From Limnoperna fortunei (taxonomy: Eukaryota > Mollusca > Bivalvia > Mytilida > Modiolidae): a DNA stretch of 64,000 nucleotides. Below, one piece after another: positions 30,420 to 42,700 of this stretch. A program made the translations under genes and the position numbers. The stretch lies in NCBI GenBank assembly GCA_944474755.1, contig OX104117.1:58541522-58605521 (forward strand). Reading direction: 5' to 3'. The notes beneath the pieces are model-generated. The model searched no databases. It was given only the letters and a program-made list of their open reading frames with translations, and was not told where the DNA came from. Each line of letters starts with the position of its first letter. Position 1 is the stretch's first letter.

Positions 30420-30735
30420 CATCTACTGGTGGTGCAAAGTTAGGCCTTTTCATAAACAGTTGATACGGTGTAGATGGCTATGCATTTTTGTGGACCCTGC
30501 TGTTGTAGTGGTAATTACATTCTAGTTGTTTAGAAGGCCAGTCCTTACTATCTACATATGCGCTCTAAAATACTCCGTCGATTTTCTGTTAAAGCGCTCT
30601 ACTCTACCTTGACTCTGGGGGTGATATGGCCGTCCGTGTATTTGTCTCGTCTTAAATTCTTTAACAACTTCTGCTAAATCGGAATTGGTGAATTCCTTTC
30701 CGTTGTCCGACTGTAATATTCATGGGCTCCAAATA
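30420..30735 (-). pseudogene. retroviral-type integrase core relic
   Basis: Reading the minus strand from about 30735 gives LQSDNGKEFTN, a spacer, then GRPYHPQSQGRVERFNRK. This is the second catalytic Asp and the Glu region of an rve integrase core, with D-to-E spacing close to 35 residues. Downstream the frame has stops (after FRAHM and later), and no RT or LTR was identified nearby. The source could be a Ty3-type retrotransposon or a Ginger-like transposon. Too short and broken to be functional. Confidence 0.75.
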
Positions 30736-31724
30736 AATAAATAAATAAATCTTAATATTATGTCAGCTATTTCAAAATGCGATTAACAGTCAATGATATT
30801 GCATGCATACAAAAAACCTCTTACATCTGGCATCTTTTTAAAATCGATTTTTCATCTACTGTTGAGATATGTTGCTGGGATAGGACATCTTGTGGCTGAA
30901 GTTTAGGTATTTCTACCGCATTGTTACATTGCTGGCAATTAACTTGTGTTTTAAACAACACTTTTATAGTTTCTCTAACAACTGGAAATACGGTCGTCCA
31001 AAGAGACTAGTATACAGCTTCAGTTTTGCGGTGATCTATTTTATGGTTTCATTGATCATTTGTATTAATTCGTTCTTTGAGATGCACCGACGGTGGTGAA
31101 CAGATTAATCTGCTGATTTCCTAAGCATACAGTGGAGGAACCGGTTTTCGCGCGTCCAGTGATTCCACAAATGTTACGTATCTTCCCATTTCAGTATTAT
31201 TTGAAAAATATATATATTTAATTTAGCCTTCCATGGACAAATTGTGGTCTTTATATTACATTGCGGACGTTTAATTGTGCAGCATAATTTTTATAAACAT
31301 TCGTTTCCAAAAAAATTCTGACCATTCTCTCCTGATGTCCAAGATTTAATTCAGAGATAATTTTTTTCGCTCCCCAATTCGGATGCATTTATTTGTCTTT
31401 GTAATTTCCACAAAAACTGGCATATCGGCCCAAAATGTTTCCGGATTTGGATCTTTCATGACTCCCTTTCATTTTTTTTTTGGATAAAACATTTACATTA
31501 TTTTTAATAATAGTATCCTGCTTCGCCATACAAAGAGTCAGATATGGAATTACGTCACTAGCTATTTGACGTCTTACAAATTATGACGTCAATTTGATTT
31601 TTTTTCAGGAATAATTGGGGAATATTGGGGTTAGTAAATATTTTATGGTTCATGACGTTACTTCAGAGCACCCTAACAGTGCATCTGCATTCCATTGGCG
31701 ACATGACGTCTTAAAAAAATGTCT

Positions 31725-31920
31725 GAAATTTTTGTTGTGTATTTAAAATTAAACACTTTAATGCTATCGATGTCAAAATTATTTGTGTAGATTCTACTTA
31801 AAAATTAATTTTAGTGGTCGTCTACAATATTTTATTCTGATCAGCTAACATCTGAAATGGGTTTGTTCAGATGGATCACGTGACTTTTTACAAATGCATG
31901 TAACCGTATAGCTGTGATGT
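31725..31920. repeat. dispersed repeat, copy 1
   Basis: Shares ordered blocks with 33145-33560: atttttgttgtgtatt, attaaacacttta with a nearby tcgatgt, acaatattttattctgatcagc, and catctgaaatgggttt followed by gatcacgtgac and gcatgtaa. Confidence 0.5.
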
Positions 31921-32269
31921 TCGCTATATTTTTTCCTGGAGTATGGATCGCTCATTGCAATCTATTTTTTGTTTCCCTTGTCTTGGTTTCTTTGTGTTTG
32001 TTTATTTTAGTGTTGCTGTGTTTTTATGTGTTTTGTTTTTAAAACTTTGTTATCCATAATATATAAAAAAAATGCTGAGTTAAATTACTGTCATATTTAT
32101 ATTAGTAACGAAAATTCCATCGTCACACGTAAGTTCACATGTACATGTCTATTATTCTCTAGGATTCACATGTGTTCTGAACTGAAGTGATTATATACAT
32201 GAACTTTTGTCATATTTTTACAATGTCCTACTATTCGCCTCTGATAGAGTCAACCAATTATAAATGACT

Positions 32270-32400
32270 TTGAGTGCGTTTTTTTTAGGTTGGACGAGTT
32301 GCAACGTTGAGTGTGTGTTTGTTTACGTCATGTTATGTTTAAATTGCGTATTTTTAGCGTGGACGCGTTGCAGCGTTGAGTGTGTGTACGCTTGTACATT
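32270..32400. repeat. two-copy tandem repeat of about 75 bp
   Basis: The block with ttggacgagttgcaacgttgagtgtgtg is followed about 75 bp later by gtggacgcgttgcagcgttgagtgtgtg, each preceded by a t-rich tgcg/gcgt stretch. Confidence 0.7.
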
Positions 32401-33144
32401 TGAAAGTACATTTGAAGTTCATGCTGACGTCTTTGGAAGGACAGGACAGTTCTACAGGCACTGAATTACAAAGTGTCAAATTTTTCAACTATTTTTGTGC
32501 CGGAATTGTGTGATAACGTCTCTGCAGTCTGCACTTAAAAAAAACGTGTGTATTTAGTGTGACATGAATGTAGGATATTGACTGTTTGTGTTTGTGTTTT
32601 TTGGCTAATCAAGCCGCTGTGTAAGTGATGTTTAAAAATTGATATAACACGTTTAATCCCCATGAACTAGGAGTTATATAATTGAGCACAAGAATGTAAG
32701 AACAATGTTACATTTGTACACTTGTAAAATAATTTTTTTTGCAAAAGAGAATAATATCATTATTGGTTTGTTGGCTACAAGTCATGACAGATGTATGAAT
32801 TGGATAGCTGTAAGATTAGAAAACTGTCAAAAAAAAATTCTCAGCAAGGTTAAAATTGATTTTCCTATAACTCCATGTCCGTTTCATTAAGAGTAAAATT
32901 AATTGATGTATTAGTTTATGTATGTATAGTATATTGTAGTCCAAATGTAGTAAGCAGTTGTAGGTATAGTCAGGTGGGACAATATCATCAATGTCATTAA
33001 TGGCAGCAAAGTTGCAAGCGTCTGCGATATATATGAGTAAACACGCAGAAAATGTTTCAAAAGTTGAGCAATTTCTATGCATTGAACCAGGGGGCAGGGG
33101 GGGGGGGGTGGTAGAGACGAAACAGAAATGTCTACCAATGTATT

Positions 33145-33560
33145 TCGGACATTTTTGTTGTTATTTCAGAAATAAACACATTAAATTTATCGATGTATAA
33201 TTTCTTTCTGTCTATTTTAAATTATTTTGTTTTGTGCTCTACCACAATATTTTCTTCTGAGCTCAGATACCATTAGTCTGGAATCCTGACTAAATATTCT
33301 CAATACCGTAAGCGGACTTCCGGTTCGAATATACAGTCAGGTCACCAGCAATGAAACCGGTCAAAAATTTGACCGGTTTGCAACATTCGGAGTGCCTCAA
33401 AATTTACGTCAGTATTAACTGTAACTGTTATATTTGAAAGTGAAGCTTGCGTAAATGAAAAATATTGCACCAGGGGACCAGGTTAAGCTACCATCCGAAA
33501 TGGGTTTAGATCACGTGACCTTATTTACACACACGCATGTAAGACTATTTCTACGGTAAA
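33145..33560. repeat. dispersed repeat, copy 2, with internal insertion
   Basis: Same blocks as 31725-31920, but an extra segment of about 200 bp separates ttttcttctgagctcagat from catccgaaatgggttt. The 33354-33379 palindrome lies in that segment. Confidence 0.5.
33354..33379. repeat. 12-bp perfect palindrome
   Basis: aaaccggtcaaa, 2-nt spacer, tttgaccggttt. Confidence 0.9.
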
Positions 33561-34085
33561 GCGCCGTTTTACAGGTAGAGAATGATGAATGTTTTGAAAA
33601 ACAAAAATTTGAAAATTGAAATTCTTTCTTAATGTTGATAATGTTCAGATCTTGAAAAACTGAGATTAATAAAATTGGCATGCAATATTAAACATTTTTG
33701 GAAATAAATAGTATGAAAAGATGCATATACCAGCACATAAAAGCAACGTTATCAGTGACGTTTTACAACGTAACAAAATTTGACGTTTTAAATTTCATAG
33801 TTCTAAGTTTGTTTATTTCTGTACATCACAAAATAATTTAAAAGCTGTGAGTCCCATCAGTAGGATCGAAATGCAATTATTTTGAACATTACACTTCTAA
33901 GTACCAAATAATCAACAGGTCTTTCAGGTAACAAAATATTTATATATTGTTCGTATTGATAAGATTACAAGGAGAACCAGCAATTTACAGAAAATAAAGA
34001 TTTCAGTAAAAAAATATAATTTAGCGACCAGATGAGGGGATAGAGAGTCATTGTCTTGATTATTATATAACTTAATAATCAATAA

Positions 34086-34345
34086 CTCGGTGGCCGAGTG
34101 GTTAAGCTAGTTCGTCTAATATTGATCACGTGGTCTGTCAAAACTGAGATTGCGGGTTCGAGTCTTACTGCGGGCAGTGTGTAGTCGACTCCGAAGTTAA
34201 TTCACAAGTATTGCCAGCTAGTTTTTCTTACCGAAGGTCGGGGTTTTTTCTGGGTACTCCGGCTTACTCCCCAAAAAAACTGGACGCCATGATATAGCTG
34301 AAAATTGCTGAAAGTGGCGTTAAACTCCATTCAAACTAAACCAAT
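34086..34345 (+). mobile_element. tRNA-derived SINE, full length
   Basis: Follows the 19737 copy from the A box (ggccgagtggttaagc) through the B box (gggttcgagtctt), the gaaggtcggggttt block and ctggacgccatgatatagc to the tail (gctgaaagtggcgttaaac). Confidence 0.88.
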
Positions 34346-34349
34346 AATT

Positions 34350-36030
34350 TCTGGGTTTTTTTCCATGGTCTTCAGTCTTCTTTAAGTATTTGGGAATACA
34401 TAGTCTTCCAAACTTTGGCATGAATTATCTTAAAGCCATTAAAAGGAAATAAGCGTTAGTTTTCTCACAAAACATCAATCAGTTTCACAGTATACGATTT
34501 TTACGAGTTATTGCCATTGAAAAAGGTTAATTTTGGCTTGTATCTTAAATATATGGCATGCAGCTACTCGAGTATGCCTTTTATACTCACTTACTACACC
34601 GTAATTGATAATAAAGATTTATACTGTATACGAGGAAATTGTCACGCGTGGTTATTTGTTGCTAAATACGCTATTAAGAAAAATCCGAAAAAAATCAATC
34701 TCGAAAATAATTTATTTATAAAAGAAAGCATTTAATATAACCCCTACACGAAATGTTTAACACTAATACACGGAAATATTACCCCGCGAAATTTGTAACG
34801 TTTGCACTACTCAGTAACATAAAAGAAATACAAAAGAGACACAAAGCAATACTTGATACTAAAATATATATACATTATCAAAATAAATAGATAAAACTAA
34901 CAAAATACACATATTGACATATAATATTTATTTAAAACATGGCAACTTTAAAAACTGATTCAACCCCGTCATTTTCTCCTAAATATAATTGAGCAGTTTC
35001 ATATAAGTCATTAACATTTCCTACCCATTAATGTATGCCGTCTCTACAGATTACTTTAAAATGTCTGGATATATTTTTATTTTATATTATAGTTCTTTAA
35101 AACTAAGTAAAAAAAAGTTTCGTTTTAATGCAAAACTCCATGAACAATGTTTAATTTATGTATGTTATGTAACGATATCGTTGTTTAATATTGTTTTATA
35201 AATCAAGAATGGTTATTCAACATATTCTTCTCAAGTTTCGGAGTTAGCTGTCGTTTTTGACGTTTTCACGGCAAACACGTTTTACGGAGATAACAATATA
35301 CAGTTTTATACATTGTTCTCTATTATAAAGAACGATTCCAACGTTTCAGTTACATTTCTTAGTTTTGCAAATGGGCATTAAAATTCGAGCAAATTTTTCC
35401 TTGCATTATAGTTTTACTGTGGTTTAACGGATATTACACCTTAAAAATCGGAACACAATTTGGGGTATTCAGAGCGGCTTTGTTTTTAGCCTACTCCCCG
35501 GAATAACTCAGTAATGGACTTAATTTATCGCCATGAAAGAGAACAATAAGAAGATCGTAAAATAAAACATAAAAATTAAAAGCATTTCTTCGTATTTAGT
35601 AATTTTTATTTTTGTTAACGCATACAACAATCTGTTAAGGGGACTTCTTTATAAGCTTAGAATATTGCCCGTTCTTGAATATCGAAAAGCAAGATAATAT
35701 GAATTAAATGGGTTAGTAATGTGACAAAACATTAATATAAAAATGACCCGTATCAAACGCACTTTAAAGCAAAAAACAGTCTTCATTCACACTATACACT
35801 TAAACGGGAATGTCAATTTCCGGACTAAATGTTCATTTTATCATAATGCGCATGCGCAAAACGCACGTTGTTTGTGGATTAATTTGCTAGTTTTCAAAAT
35901 TATGTATATTGCTTCGTTCACCTGTATCGCTCACTACGTTACAAATAACTTATGAAAGAAATCTGGTGTATTCTGGACAAGAACCCAGTTAACAAACAAA
36001 AAACAACGAAAAAAAGGGCGGGATGGGATA
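34350..36030. other. no gene recognised
   Basis: AT-rich. Frames at 34511-34735 and 35743-35955 have no motif. Confidence 0.4.
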
Positions 36031-36039
36031 TAAGGAACA

Positions 36040-36335
36040 CAATTTTGACTGCAACTGGAAAAGTCATTTGTAGCAGCTATATTAAGCATACTCTTTTCGA
36101 ATCATACAAAAGGGATATTTATCGAGCAAGTAGTGCGGTACTCTTGAAAACGTCATCCACTATTGTCCGCGGTCAGGGTTTGTTTAATGACATGACAAAC
36201 CCCCCAACTAAAGGGTTCCCTTATCTGGCACTTGGGAACGCGCTGGGATGCTCTGTTGGTCAAGTACTGGGAGCCCGCCCAAATTTACCGATTATTATTA
36301 TTGTTTCTTTACTACAAAAGCCGCCTGAGTGAAAT
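36040..36335. repeat. dispersed repeat, copy 2
   Basis: Partner of 12545-12745, slightly more complete on both sides. Its open frame (35952-36332) is not supported as a gene. Confidence 0.45.
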
Positions 36336-36792
36336 GTACGCCGGTTGTTGCATTAATATGCGACCAGAAACACATAAAACAACTCATTACTGCAGTGGAG
36401 GAACGATAAATGCCACTTGAAATGTTTCTGAGATTTTAAGGATTTCTTAACATTAGAGAATAAATAGAACAGACTATATACATTAAAGTTTCTTATCTAC
36501 ACGTGTAATATTACTAATATAATAACGATAATGATATAGAACGTTTCTTTTATTTGTAAATTTTTGCTCATTAGTGTGAAAGATAACTTGAAGCAGGAAA
36601 CTATGTTTCTTCGTAGAAACTAAGTAGTTTTCTGTGTTTTTTTATCTTTCGCTCAACATAAGAATTTATTATACTGTGTAATGTGTGCCTTATCGTTGAC
36701 ATTTTTCGGTTATCTAAAGCTTGATAGGTCAAAAAGGACACTAAAACCTGAACATTTCTTGTCTTAACAAATTTCTTCTCTAGTGACCTATT

Positions 36793-39700
36793 ATGGTGCT
36801 TATAAGACTAATAGTGTTTAATGTTTTACCTTTGTTGATATTTTCCTTGCAGAATATTGGAAGCGCGGAAAAAAGACTATTGTTGAACGACGCGGACGTT
36901 ATATTGGCACGATTAAATAACCTGGAGAATGAAGTTGCGCTACTGAAATCAAAAAATGTATTGCTCGAAACTCAAAATTCACATCTACAGCAAGTCGTCC
37001 AGTCTATACAAAGTAAGTGGCACTCGTGATAAAAGTACTAACATTTATTTGGCTTCATGTTTAACTTTCAAACAATCAATTCTGCATGAATCGTTTGTTT
37101 ATATAGGATCTTACATTGGTACTAGTGTGGGCCTCGGTGGCCGAGTGGTTAAGGTAGCTCGTCCACTATTGATCACGTGGTCTCACAGGATACTGCGGCT
37201 TCCTCCCCCAATAAAAACTGGACGCGCTGAAAAATTGCTGAAAGTGACATTAAACGTCATTTAAACAAACAAACAAACATTGGTTCTAGTGGATTATCGA
37301 ATTTCTCTAATCGAGCCTTGGAGAAGTCTGATAATCCAAAAGTACTAATGATCTTAAGACGAAATTACGATATTAAACCTCAGATGTTCCTCCACTCCTT
37401 TTAATTTTTTGAGTCGGTCAAACTTCAAGAAGGTCTCCGGAAGCGTATTAGTGCCACACTTATTTATTTTTATTTTTTAATTTGTAGACTTTAATCTTGG
37501 AAATTCCAACTTTGATCTTGGATGTTCCAACTTAATCTTGGAAATTCTAACTTTAGTCTTGGAAATTCCAAGTTTAGTCTTGGAAATTCCAACTTCAATT
37601 TTGAAAATTCCAACTTTAATCTTGGAAATTCCAACTTCAGTCTTGGAATTATCAATTTTGAAAATTCCAACTTAAACCTAAGGCCCTCCATAAACCGATC
37701 AAAAAGAAAAACAGTTATACAAATGTTCCAGAAATAAAGTTGGAATAACCGAGATTAAACTTGGTATTTCCAATTTTAAAACTTGGAATTTGTAAGATTA
37801 AAGTTGATAATTCCAAGAATAAAGTTGGAATTTCTAAGATTAAAGTCGACAAATTAAAAAGTAAAAAAAAATAACGTGGCCCTAATACGCTTCCGTACTC
37901 AAACGTGAAACATAGATTATCATACAACCTTATCAGAAAAAAGTATACCAAATCATGCAGAAATAATTTGGAGTTTTTCGTTCTGATTGCAAGTTCAACA
38001 TGATTGCGAGGTCCGAATAATATTTCTTCTAGAGTTCTTAATCAGGTAATATAATTAAATATAAACTTAAATTTAAATTGCCATAAGTATCAAAAGTTGA
38101 CTAAAACATAATCTTTACGCATAGAATTAAATATTTTAGTTTTCATCAAATAAAAAGAACATGCATTTTCACCATCATGGTGGCCAAGTACTTAAGGTAG
38201 TTAGTCATCTACTTTTCATCACGTGCCAATCAACAATGGTCGAAAGCAACCATAATTGATAATATTGTCAATTTTCCTGCCAAACATTGGACGTTTTCAG
38301 CAAGTACTTTGGCATTGTACCCCAATAAAACTGGATGCCATGATATAGCTACAAAATGCTAAGCGTGGCCTTAAACTCCATTCAAAACAAACAAACACGT
38401 TTTTTAGAAAAAGCGTGATATGTTTACGAATCATGTAGATTTTGACGATTGTTTGTGAAAAAGAATTTCTCTTAACTAATGCCTAAAAATGATTGTTTTG
38501 TGTATCAGAAAGCTACGTAGTGGTGTAAACAAATCCAATTTAATAGACATAAAAATTAAATAATGACTAAAAGAAATATAACCAAAAAACAAAAAAGTTA
38601 AAATTGAACTGTTGTCGAACATATACATTTTAAAAATTCCTTGTCATCTAAGGAGATTATCTTTTTTTATATTTCAGATGCGGGATCTACATATGTTCGA
38701 TGGGGTAGAACAGATTGTGGAGGTTCTAATACGGAATTAGTGTACAATGGCAGGGTATTGTTTTTGTATGAAAACTGTCGAAAGTGTCAAACAAAACCTT
38801 GAAATTTTTAGTAACGTTAATTAATGTACATGCGTTATTTGTTACCATTTATCTTTTATGTTCAATTTTAAAATATTACTTTTATAAAACTTACCTTACT
38901 GTTGGCAGTAAAGTGATACCAATGATTTTTCAAATGAGTTAATGTAACTATTGTTAATAGTTTAGTATGGTCATCTAGTAGCTTAAATAGAATTAGCGTT
39001 GCTAGTCTATCGTCACGCTGTTGTTTCTTAATTTTCAATGTGTTTGGATTTGTTTTCTTTTTTTGTATGTTGTAGAATTTTTCGTGGGTATAAAATAATT
39101 ATCAGAGGCTTCAACCTAACATCATAAGTTCGTGTAAACTCATAAATTTTTAATTTTTTTTGCCACCTTCCGCCATTATTTTCAAACTCATTTACAGGTA
39201 TTAGTATAAATATTTCATCAGATAACTTTATTTGTTTGGATCTGAACATGTGACCTAACAACAATAACAAACTAGAGATTTCATTGATGACATATCACAA
39301 AACAAAAGCTCCTCGGCCTACAATTGAATTGAAATGATAGTTTCATGAAAATATACGACCGCGTAAAAATTTTGTTAAGACGGTATTTTTGCACCAGCTT
39401 CTTACTGAACAAAGCAATTGAGATAATTATAAGACTATAGTTGTGGTTTTGCGTAAACAAATTCATCGTGAAAATCTCTTTGTTGATAATATCAACATAC
39501 TTTTGAATGTTAGTTATTGCCCAAATTTCTTGAATGATTTGATGAAACCCAAGGAGATAACTTCAACATAATTTTAATGGTTATTCTGATGGAGTTCACC
39601 CCAGACAAGATCTTTCTGTGGTTAAAAAGATTTTGCAAACGTGTACATGATTTCTGTTATTGACTTCGTGGTAAAGGGCCGCTTTTCATTTGAAACAACA

Positions 39701-42700
39701 TAGTCTAATAAACCCGGCTTTTCAAAATTCTGAATCTGAAATTTTTAGTGAGTCTTGAGAACAGAAACAAATTTCAATACTCTAAAACACCAACAGTGTT
39801 TTCAACTCAGTCCCGCAATTTATATTAGTCAGGTTTTGGTAATAGATAAGTAGTTGCCCCAACACCGGAAACTGTTTCATCATACTTACATACACGCACA
39901 ATTATCAACGGCTCAAAAGAGCCTTCAGTAAAAAATAAAACGATAGTTTTAAAATTTGATTCCTCGAAGACGTCAACAAATCAAAGTTTTAAAACTCAAT
40001 ACAAGGAAAGACGAATTTCATTTCTAAATGTCTATACAAATGCAAGAGAAAATGGACTCAGAATTTGAGTCGAGTTGTCAGTTTAATTATAATTATAGGC
40101 GATTGAAGTAAATTGTAACTCTTTTTATTTAAAATTACAAGTCTCTGCTTTAGTCTATTTAACTGTTTTAGTTCAGACTTAACATGGCGAGGATTCGCAA
40201 ACAGTTTATAGATAAATATGTACAAATCTTGTGGGATCCATCTATTGTAGAATACAGAATTGTCGAAGCTTAGGAAATAGAAGATTTGTTCTGTCGTGTT
40301 TCATCACAAGTTCAAAAGACAGAAAAGTTGTTGTCACACATTTGAATATCGGACGTTCAACAATCGTTTTTCAACAAGGCAACATGTGCAACTTGCATAT
40401 TCTACTTATGAGTTCAGTGTGCGAAAAGTTTTATGACAGCATTCCTGTTCCAAAACATCAATTTTCGCTATTTAAATTAACAGAGTGACACATTTGAATT
40501 CTGTATTTTACATGAATTGACGGAATCTTTCCTTAATCGATAAGAACATTTTTACAGATCAATCTGTCAGCAGAACGTATTTACATCGCTTTCAACATAT
40601 AATACATAAAGTTTTGGGGAGTTCTGATGTATTGGCACATTGCTCTAAACTCGTTTCAACTGGTAATGCACACAAATTAACGCAACTTAATTTTTTACTC
40701 TTGTCTATGTAATCTCGATTATTTGTAGATCTGCTCCCAACCTTTTGAGCAAGATTTATAAGATATTCATGAAGTGTTAGACCATTTCCATCAAATAGGA
40801 CTTAAGCCTTAAAAATGTTCCTTTGTGAATTCTTGTCATTTGTCTTAGTCCCAATATTTCAAAGGAGTACATCCAACCTTCGCTGATTTGCTGAATCGTG
40901 TTAAAGCTCTTAATGAGTTTTTGTCTCCGAAAAATGTGTAATAGTTAGGAATGTTTAATTGGTTAAGGAAGTGCATTGCAAATTACAGGGTCGAGGTGGG
41001 GTCGCTAACAAAGTTATTGAAGAAAAACGTGCTATTTTAGTGAATTTTAGAACGAGAAAACGCGTTTAGGTTACATAAATCGTCAATGTTACATTAAACA
41101 TTTTTTTCGTTCCCAGATTTGACAAACTGTTCACTCTAGCAGTCAATAATGCTGTGGTTAGTATAAGCTACATGCTTTATCAAAGACTCTTTGTGATTCT
41201 AACGAAACAATTAGTAGTATTCAATTTGGGTAAATGTCTTTTTTTCATGGCAAAAATCTTACATGTATACCAAATATATTTCGCTTCTCGATGTAGTTAA
41301 CACTATCACTGACTGTGCTAATTACTTACGCAAAAATAGAATGTAATCACCAAGCACAAAAAGGATTTTGCAGAACAAGCTAAGAGGTGCAATAACTAAT
41401 TATGCCAGGTGGATGACAATGTTACAACAGTTTAAACACAAATGCAGGTGCAAGACGCTTCTAGTGTGTAAACGTTTCACCACCTTACGGCGAAGAATCA
41501 TTGAAAGAAAATGACCCATAAGAGTCCGAAGATATGAGGTACATCGCTGTCACGGAAAAAGTCAGAATACTCGGTATTGTGAGAGAGTTTTCGGCAGTAA
41601 ATCAAGGTAGCATTGATAGCAATTGCACTGTATACGATCGACAAAGTCTATTTGAGATATTCCATTTCCTCGAAGTGGCCGTCTTTCAAAGCCAGATGGG
41701 TACCAACAATTATTGTTGATGGCATTTTTTACCATACATTTTACAACTGTTCAACAAACGATACTTTTCTTGCTGATATTATTGGAAACAGTAGCTTTAA
41801 CGAAATTATTCCAGTCTTTTAGATGGAAATGAAGCATTTGGCCTGATGTGTTTGAAATAAAAAAAAAAAAAATCAGATGACAAAACTGACGTTAGTTTTG
41901 CTGGGGAAATTACAGCAATTTATCCCAAGTTCATGATTTGCTACATGTAAGAAAGGTTTTAGAAAAGCATTAATACGTGAAAAGTGTCTCCAGTTAGCCA
42001 GATTTCATTGATAATTACAGTGATTTCATTTCTTTCTGCACACACACGGGACTATTCCAAACATGGCCAATTAACCTTTTACAAATCCATCACACAACAA
42101 AACAATACTAACAATTTTACTGCAATCGAAATGTTTTCGAAATTTCTTTTTTTGCTGCTACCTAATTCCGATTCAGTGACAGTTTCAATGGACTTTTTCT
42201 AGCTAGTTTGTAGGTGTAAGCGATTGAATAATTTCACAATGTACTGAATAGTTTTGCCAAATGTCGGTCATACATTAAAATGTATCATATATGAACGAAT
42301 CCATAGGCCTGTAGCCAAGCGCATAACTCCTTTTGTAAAGAAAGGCATTTAGTAGGACACAGTTTTGCTCTCGATTACATTTTCCTTTAATTCATTATCA
42401 AATAAATAGAATATGAATATGCCAGAGTATTCGCCATACGAAGTTGTTTATGGATTACGACATAAGTATGCATGATTAAAAAACCGAACAGCTTCGGTGT
42501 ATTTTCAGGTTATTATATTCACACGAAAAGCTTTAATTCGTTTACAAATGGTACAGCTTGTATACGGGTATAAAGCACAAATTCCCTTCGATCCGAGGAG
42601 TTTACAGCTGAAGAATGAATATTGAATATATGTATGCACATGCGTTCTACACTCTGCGATGTGAAGAGAGTTACAAATGTATCTTGCTTGTAACATTCCG

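Noticed and set aside
37491..37737. ORFs on both strands with LEFPRLK / NFNLGNS repeats
   Set aside because: By-products of the minisatellite arms of the foldback element; no start or splice context.
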